DNA of 64,000 nt from the NCBI GenBank assembly GCA_963978905.1, contig OZ022256.1, positions 48,532,001-48,596,000 of the forward strand, given 5' to 3'. This stretch comes from Trichostrongylus colubriformis (Eukaryota; Nematoda; Chromadorea; Rhabditida; Trichostrongylidae). Numbering within the stretch: position 1 is the first letter of the stretch; each line of letters opens with the position of its first letter. A model generated the notes under the pieces. That model saw only the letters and a program-made list of their open reading frames with translations. It made no database searches and was not told the origin of the DNA. A program made the position numbers and the translations under genes. This document shows positions 57,101 to 64,000 of the stretch, one piece after another.

Positions 57101-60100
57101 CAGGTATCATCTTGCGCTCACTCACTTGAGAGCGTTGTCTTTCCTCCACAACGCTGGCCTACTAACACTCGCGGCTCAAAAGTGGTAAAGAACCCGGGAA
57201 AGTAGCAGTTTATTGGGAGTGCGCATGATAGTCTATGCGATCCTGAGAATCGCAGCATCGTAGATCGATACGCATTCAATTTTCAGTCGAAGGGCAATGA
57301 AGTCCTTCGAACTTGTTTGTTCATAACTGGTGTCTCTTGTTTCAGGCGGTGGTGCTGCGTACAGGATTCTCCACCATGAAAGGACAGTTGGTCAGGTCGA
57401 TCATGTATCCCAAGCCTGTTGATTTTCGTTTTACAAAGGATTTGTTCAAGGTAATTTCGATCAAGGCTGAGAGTACATTTTTTTTACTATTGATTGTGTG
57501 TTGTAGAGGATTGTGTGAAGTTGGTTTGCATAATATCAGTTTGTAAAACAAATTGCTTCGATTGCTTCGGTCGTCAAGAAATACAGGAGCAATTTAGTTC
57601 GTTGGATTTCTTGGCTGCATTTCTGGATGTGGTTTCATTTATACTATTATCATCATGCTCTTGAGAGGAAGTACCCTGCGGCGCGTCATAATTCGCGCAC
57701 TGGATATCATCACGATCACTGTTCCTCCTGCTCTGCCTGGTGCGCTTATTTATTCAGATCTTCTCAGCATGTAAACTGTATTATACTTCCGTAAATAACA
57801 TGGTTGCAGCGGCAATGTCGGTCGGAATAATAAATGCACAGTTGAGACTGAAGAAGAAGGAAATATACTGTATTTCTCCTTCCACTATCAACACATGTGG
57901 AGCGATCAATGTTGTATGTTTGTTTACTGTCCTAGTTCTCATAATTTACTTTGCTTTCTGGATCAGTATCGAATCGGCGAGGGTTTTGAAGTCCCATCTA
58001 GGAGAATCGCCCATAATCACCTACAATTATCATTTCATCAACTTTCCGTAATGTTTCAGGCACTGTAGCCATCCCTGTCTAGTAAATTGCGTCAGTGATC
58101 AAACTCGACCATTGCTTTTTAAATGAGTTGTATTGGGACAGAGCCACTTCTAGTCGTGAATACACCTTGTTTTTGTTTGCGATTTTTCTCAACAGGAGTA
58201 GACACACCTAATCTTCGTGAGACCAGTAATATCCTATTTGAAGAATTTTTGCTACTCTATCAACTACCCTCACAGTTCATTGCGCAACCAGATTTTCTCC
58301 TTGTAACGCCTTTGAAATGAAGGGTACGGGCGGCATAAAATGGCGCTGTCGACAAGCCTTTCGCTAATGACAATAAGTCACGAGAGTTGCCTGGCAAAAT
58401 TGCGTCGTGTAAGGTTAGAATGGAATAATGGGCCACAACTCGGAGCTCGATCTTGTGAACGAGACAGAACTCTTATCAGAAAAATTCCATGATCTGTACT
58501 TGGAGGGATGGGGAAGGTCCAAGACACAGAAATGTTTCGGATTGAAGCGGTCGAAATACTTCCATTCATGCTTCAACGATAATGAGGTCAGCCAGCTGAA
58601 AAATTGCATGGATGGGCCTAAGTCATCCTCCGACATCGGGCAACTTTAGTTCGCAAAGCTCCTCAATTCTGATCAGAGGTCATCTCAGTCCTGGAACCTT
58701 GCGCCGGAAGGTTATCTTCTTGTCCTGTTTTGAATAAAAGGGATCATAATAATTATTTTTTAATTTTACGTGCACTTGGGAAGTAGATCCCTCAACTTGT
58801 TCGAGTTCACACAGTTGGTGGATTCCTTAATATGTGTTGTAGAGTACTGATTGCCTTGGTGAAAATGGTGGGAATTTCCTGACTTAATAGAATGGTTAGC
58901 GAAAGTTTGCAAAAATTCAGAGCCTTGGATCAGCTTCAGTACATTCAGAGGTGTCTTTAGTCGCCACGTCAAGTGGACAGCTTTAGCACTTTAGATTGGC
59001 AGTATCTTTTTAACCGATAGCATGACATTCTGAAATCAGGTCTGTTTCGACAAGACTGGCACTTTGACTGAAGATGGTCTGGATTTTCACGTTCTTCGAG
59101 GAGTATCGCCAGCTGGTGATGGCAACGAACCCGCTTTCTTGACTGAAACAAACCGCATGGATCGTTTGAAGTTACCGTTGGAAGGAGAACTTGTGAATGC
59201 GATCGCCACATGTCACTCTCTGACAAGGTACCATTTTTTCGTTACTTTTTCATTAGGACTGCATGACTACAAATGGTCCCAAGCCACTGCTGGAATTGCG
59301 TTGCCATTCGGAGACGTGACCTTCAGTGTTGATACATTGTTTTTCTAAGACTATAATGTTTTTAGAATAAACGGTGTGTTACTTGGAGATCCACTGGACC
59401 TCATCCTTTTCCAACAAACAGGGTGGATTCTTGAGGAAGGCGGAGCATATGAGTCCGATCATGACGAGACTGAGATGTACGACATGGTTCAGGTGAAGCT
59501 TTGCCTTTCCACACTAAATGGGAATCGCCTGAGATATATCAAGCTTTTTTTTGCAGTAAAGGCTCCGTATGTAAAGGGTCCGTATTGTTACAGATATTGA
59601 ATAGTAACTTGCAATCTGAAGCTTTGTGTGTGCTTATCTGAACGTAATTATTTTTTCTTTTAGCCGACAGTAGTGAAGCCACCGCCATGCAGTAGTAGAG
59701 AAAGTTGTGAGGAGTACTCTGTTATCCGCCAATTTACTTTCAGGTAGTTCTTTGACGTTCGCTCGATGATAGAATTTAATTTTAGCTCTTTGTACACTGC
59801 CGATGTACGCTTTCAAATGGCAGGCTATACAATAATAGTTCGATTCTAAAGCTGCGCTTTTTTTCAGCAAATTGAGCAAACCAAAGGCTATTGGAAATGT
59901 TTCATTGTCCATTCAAAGGGATTGTTCACGAAAAAATGAGTCTCTGTTATCCTCATGTTATGTTGTATCTGCTTTTCAAGGGACGCATGCAAAGTTTAAC
60001 ACGAAAAACATGAGAACCTGGCTAAGGTACAGTTTTCAAAGTGGTGGCCCAGAGGGCGGAGGCTCAGATAAGTGCCTGCTCCGTCGTTCGCCGCCGTCAA

Positions 60101-63100
60101 TGATGCATAGTGAGAAGAGAAAGTTGCGTTCCACTCTTCGTCCCTGACCGTGGCGGACGATGAGGCGAGCATCTACTCTGAGGTCCCTCTCCCTCGGCCA
60201 CGACTTTAAGGGGCCGTATTTGAGCCGGTTTCTACTTTTCCGTGTGAACCCTTATTGAGCGAATACAACATAAATATTAGGGTGTCAGAAAAACTCATTT
60301 TTCCGTGCACGATTCCTTCAAGTTGCCCCTGCTGCTTCGCACGTACTTTCTCCTTCCTTTACAGTTCTTCCCTTCAACGTATGTCAGTGATAGTATTTAA
60401 TCCTTCGAAGGACTCCCACTCGATGACTTTATACTGTAAAGGGGCACCAGAAATTGTTCACTCATTGTGCGATCCTGCAACCGTTCCTGAGGATTACTTT
60501 GTAAGTAGTTGAATTTGATGTAATTTTTCACTACATTACAGTTTTTGGAACTTTATTTGTCCTTACTGCTATTGCAGACGGTTGTCAATGAATACGCTCA
60601 GCATGGATTCCGGTTGATAGCTGTGGCGCGACGTTCTCTCAATCTTAACTTCAACAAGGCTGTCAAAGTACCAAGAGATAAGGTTGGTAGTATTATCATT
60701 TACATGACGCCTGCCTTTTGTATAGAAAGGCATCGGTTCGCCAGGAAGGAACTCTCAGAGAGCATCGAGGGGCATCAAGTGCTATGCATGTTAGGGATGT
60801 GGATAAGGGGCTCCATCTTCATCGGAGAATGTGACTATTGGTCTGAACCGTATAAACCGTACATTTTTCACTGCACTGCTTACACTGATTATTAAGTATT
60901 AGCAATAGCAGCGCATAGCACGTTGTGGGCACAAAGGGCACAAAGAAAGAGTCACACGTATCTAATGCTTTTACGAATGTTGAATTTCTTTGTACGAATG
61001 ACTGATGGCGATGTTTTCACCCTTTCATCGATTTGAATTTTCAGGTGGAGTGCAAGCTAGAGCTGTTGGGTGTTGTTGCAATGGAGAATCGTATTAAACC
61101 AGTCACTCTAGGAGTCATCAATCAGTTGAACCGGTATGGTGTTTATGTTTCGAAACAATGTTTTCCATTTGTTTTCGTTTGTTTTCTTTGATATTATTTG
61201 CCATCCACGACTAGTTCCATCCAGGAGTTTCATGTTGTTCTTTTTCAGTGCCCATATAAGAACTGTGATGGTAACCGGTGACAACTTGCTCACAGCCATG
61301 AGCGTTGCTCGTGAATGTGGCATAATAAGACCGAACAAACGTGCGTTTCTCATTGAACATCGGCCCGGGGAAGTTGACCCACGCGGAAGAACAAAAATAA
61401 TCATCAAACAGGTATTGTACATAGTTCGTTTATGAATGCTCTCATGAGAACCTCTTTCCATTGCAGTCCGTTTCCTCGTCGGGTGACATATTGGAGGAAG
61501 ACCCACTTTTCTCAAAGACCGAAGCGGAAGTTGAACTCGGGAAACTCATCCAGAGTAGCTATCATCTAGCTATTTCAGGTAATTCTGCAAATGTTTATAT
61601 CAAATGGTACTGTTTGAAAAACATTTCGATTATCAAGGGCACTCCTAGGACATACTGTTCCTCTGTCTTCGGTGCCATAAGATGAAAGGGTCGTAATCAA
61701 TTACTACGGATGTCAGAGTTAGGGCCTTATGATACTGCTACGAAGAAAGTTCAAAGTGCTCAATTGTATTAAGTACCTTGCCTACTTGTGTGCTATTTGA
61801 GTTTATACAGCGCTTGCTACCGTGTCGAACTGAGCGTGTTAATTTTTGTGTGAGGACGAGCATCATCACGTATCGAGCAGCTTTTTGTGCCACGTATCAC
61901 TCATGCTTCCTTTAATTTCGATGAATCATTTTATTCAGGACCGACGTTTGCCGTCATTACACACGAATATCCGGAGGTTTTATCTTCGTTAGTATGTGTT
62001 TGTGATGTATTTGCTCGAATGGCTCCTGATCAAAAACAGCAGCTAGTCAACGGTCTCCAAGAAGTTGGTTATACTGTTGCCATGTGTGGTGATGGTGCCA
62101 ACGATTGTGCCGCTCTGAAGGTAAATTCATCTCGTTGATACGTGACCTTCGCATGTTAAAGTTCTGTCTATTTCAGGCAGCTCATGCTGGTATTTCCCTC
62201 TCCGATGCTGAAGCTTCCATCGCTGCTCCATTTACTTCAAAGGTTAGTCTAGTCTTCGGAATTGTTTTATACGGTAAATTTATGTGCGTCAGGTGGCGGA
62301 TATTCGTTGCGTGCCCACAGTCATCAGTGAAGGAAGAGCCGCGCTGGTGACTTCTTTTGGGATTTTCAAATATATGGCCGGTTACTCACTGACGCAGTTT
62401 GTTACTGTTATGCTTCTCTATTATATATCGAATATCCTCACTGATGGACAGGTAATGATTCTTGTTTCGTTTTGTTGTTTTGCTTTGCTCTTCTGTTATG
62501 AGATTTCATCTTTCAGTTCATGTATATTGATATGTTCTTAATCACGTTGCTAGCAGTGCTGTTTGGAAATACGTCAGCCTATGACAAGCTCTGCCCAACA
62601 CCTCCGCCAACACGGCTTCTCTCGGTTGCCAGCATTTGCAGTGTATTGGGTCAGCTAGCTATCATGGGCGGAACGCAGGTGATTCCGTTTTCTTATTATT
62701 GTATGAATTATTTTATTACAAACATGATCTCCACTAGAAGCTGAAGTAAAGGGCCTAGTAAATCACACGTATTGTGGGGTTTCGTTGAACTAGTACTCAT
62801 CGCTGAAGAGTCGATTTACGTTTCAAGTAGCATTCACAGAATCCTTCCGTATACCTAAAATTGCAGCTAGGTTATGTATGATCGATTACTTATCCCATCT
62901 GTTTAGCTTATCGTTTTCTTATTAACAACCAGGCAGCCCTGGTTTGTCCCTTACAATCCACCCCGAGGAGCTGATATTGAAGACAAGAGGAGCATGCAGG
63001 TACTTTTTCCATTGCTATTTAGTGATTCGTTTGAGCGGAATGAGAATTCAGAAAGTAGTCTCTGGATCGGCTGGAACGCAATTAGTGAAAATGGTGGTGA

Positions 63101-64000
63101 ATAAAATATGTGGCTTATGAAAGTTTACAAAGCTCACAACGTCGGAGAGCATTTTTTATGCACATTCTCATCTCCATCGCGGTGATTCAAATAGAATCAC
63201 TGAAAGACGTAGAACTGCTTAAGCCAGATAGAACCGAGTTCGCAGTCGTTCGTCTTTCAGCAGCATCGTGTTATATTTATCTTCACCACTCACATAATAC
63301 AGGTGCGCAAAAGTACTGACCGCTTCGGTTCGAAGCAGTATACACAGACAATTCAGAATTTGTCTCTTGATAGATTACATCGTATCCGGCTCATACGCAC
63401 TGACGGGGACGGCGAAGGAAAGCATATGTCGTTTGGATGACCACCGAGCAAATGGTCCTGAACCGTTTCTGAAATAGACGTCAAAGAATCGAATTGTGTG
63501 GAGTAATGCAGGCTCAGCCCTCCAATGGGAATTGCTGGGCAGATTAAATTCATGATGTTGGGTGGTCATTGCTGCGGCGTGATGAAGTCGTGGAAGCTGT
63601 TTTGAGACCACCGCTGCTTCAACCACGCCTTGTGGGTCGGAGCTACTCCCTCCTGGAAGTTATCCTATTTGCATTCGAGGTATTAGCTATGGATGTGCTT
63701 GTCTACTGATGACATTGTTGTTGTTCCAAAATTTTGAGTTGCTCGACAATTCATTTCGAGCATTTCAAAGCGCAAATCCTGCGTTACTTCTCGGAATTCA
63801 ATCAATGTTCTTAAAACTACTTCAACAAGAGCATATGGCGGTTTGTGCTGCGACGCTTGCGAGACACTCAGATGATCTTTCCGCCCTATCCTTCATTGTC
63901 TTCAAGCCGAGGACGATCCTGTCGAATTCTGGGGCATATCATGACATTTTAGTTGGGACTGCTTGTTGTCTCATTTACCTCATTGTTGTCTCATTCTTTT
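54169..64000 (+). CDS. P5B-type transport ATPase (ATP13A/CATP-like), 3' end off window
   Basis: Exons: 54169-54267, 54335-54465, 54688-54757, 55228-55410, 55851-55910, 55973-56088, 56145-56255, 56349-56430, 56488-56616, 56816-56938, 57346-57450, 57598-57739, 57810-57913, 59040-59227, 59366-59492, 59664-59743, 60365-60500, 60578-60682, 61045-61133, 61249-61411, 61467-61578, 61939-62120, 62177-62242, 62293-62451, 62517-62678, 62937-62999. Phases agree throughout (1029 codons so far; the family is about 1130-1250). Landmarks in order: N-terminal hydrophobic hairpin ([18 protein letters not shown]), actuator TGES (319-322), membrane PPALP (446-450, the P5B signature; P5A has PPELP), phosphorylation DKTGT with Asp489, nucleotide-binding KGAPE (641-645), TGDN (736-739), hinge GDGAND (869-874), then the M5-M6 region. 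P5B pumps act in lysosomal/endosomal membranes; polyamine export is established for animal ATP13A2, and C. elegans has catp-5/6/7. The Met at 54169 fits the family's N-terminus. The next exon after 62999 is not secure and about 100 residues are missing. Confidence 0.92.
56089..56144 (+). other. GC-AG intron in the ATPase gene
   Basis: The only frame-preserving join between PFYIFQIF and [13 protein letters not shown] uses a GC donor (CAG|GCTAGT) at 56089 and the TTTCAG acceptor ending at 56144. The intron is 56 nt. GC-AG introns are a known minor class in nematodes. No GT donor nearby keeps the conserved sequence. Confidence 0.75.
57914..59039 (+). other. ATPase intron 13, just before the catalytic DKTGT exon
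   Basis: A 1.1-kb intron. The open frame at 58428-58649 shows no motif and is not needed by the gene model. No element ends were recognised. Confidence 0.45.
59914..60321. mobile_element. Family C MITE in ATPase intron 16
   Basis: It begins CAAAGGGATTGTTCACG and ends CGTGCACGATTCCTTCAAG, about 408 bp. The internal GGCCCAGAGGGCGGAGGCTC and inverted partner are diverged. The intron (59744-60364) is mostly this insertion. Confidence 0.65.
63000..64000. other. ATPase 3' intronic region, next exon unresolved
   Basis: The donor at 63000 opens an intron. A weak candidate for the following exon is near 63950-64000 ([15 protein letters not shown] after a TTTTAG), similar to a late transmembrane helix, but phase does not fit cleanly. 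Confidence 0.35.

Noticed and set aside
58428..58649. 73-codon frame in ATPase intron 13
   Set aside because: It does not fit the phase of the ATPase and does not resemble the missing family regions. The exons on both sides join cleanly without it.

Overview
This window is eukaryotic nuclear DNA, most likely from a clade V (strongylid, possibly hookworm-type) parasitic nematode. Genes are split into many short exons with nematode-style acceptors (TTTCAG, TTTTAG), some introns are only about 50 bp, and the intervening DNA is packed with mariner/Tc1 elements, palindromic MITEs and tRNA-derived SINE-like repeats. There is no bacterial gene organisation, rRNA, CRISPR or operon. The species is inferred from these features and was not confirmed by any search.

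Three host genes, all on the + strand, can be assembled exon by exon with matching splice phases. (1) A MADF-domain protein, about 407 codons in 10 exons (694-5410; first exon tentative). (2) An SLC36/Aa_trans-type amino-acid transporter, 475 codons in 12 exons stretched over 23 kb (20683-43815). (3) A P5B-type (ATP13A/CATP-like) transport ATPase starting at 54169 and running off the right edge; 26 exons (1029 codons) are visible, including one GC-AG intron. The sequence does not link the three genes functionally.

The gene-poor stretch 5411-20682 holds a decayed Tc1-like element, a second Tc1 relic, three mariners and several MITEs. One mariner is full length with intact ends but lacks its first catalytic aspartate; the other two sit side by side. 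The transporter introns contain a 1.38-kb near-perfect foldback built of repeated hairpin units, a 406-bp palindrome, a broken mariner, a degraded Ty3/gypsy-like LTR element on the minus strand (32208-36974) with an extra ORF after integrase, a composite of tRNA-like modules inserted into that element, and a reverse-transcriptase relic. Between transporter and ATPase (43816-54168) lie more MITEs, a nested MITE-in-MITE, a 145-bp tandem repeat, an ATTT microsatellite and SINEs.

Repeat families recur across the window. Family H has short GC-rich ends flanked by TTA/TAA (PIF/Harbinger-like). Family C is about 420 bp with ends near AAAGGAATCGTCCACGG. Family D is a palindrome ending in TTAAAGGCACA. 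Family E is a dispersed repeat. The tRNA-like modules share acceptor arms GGTGTCG/CGACACC.
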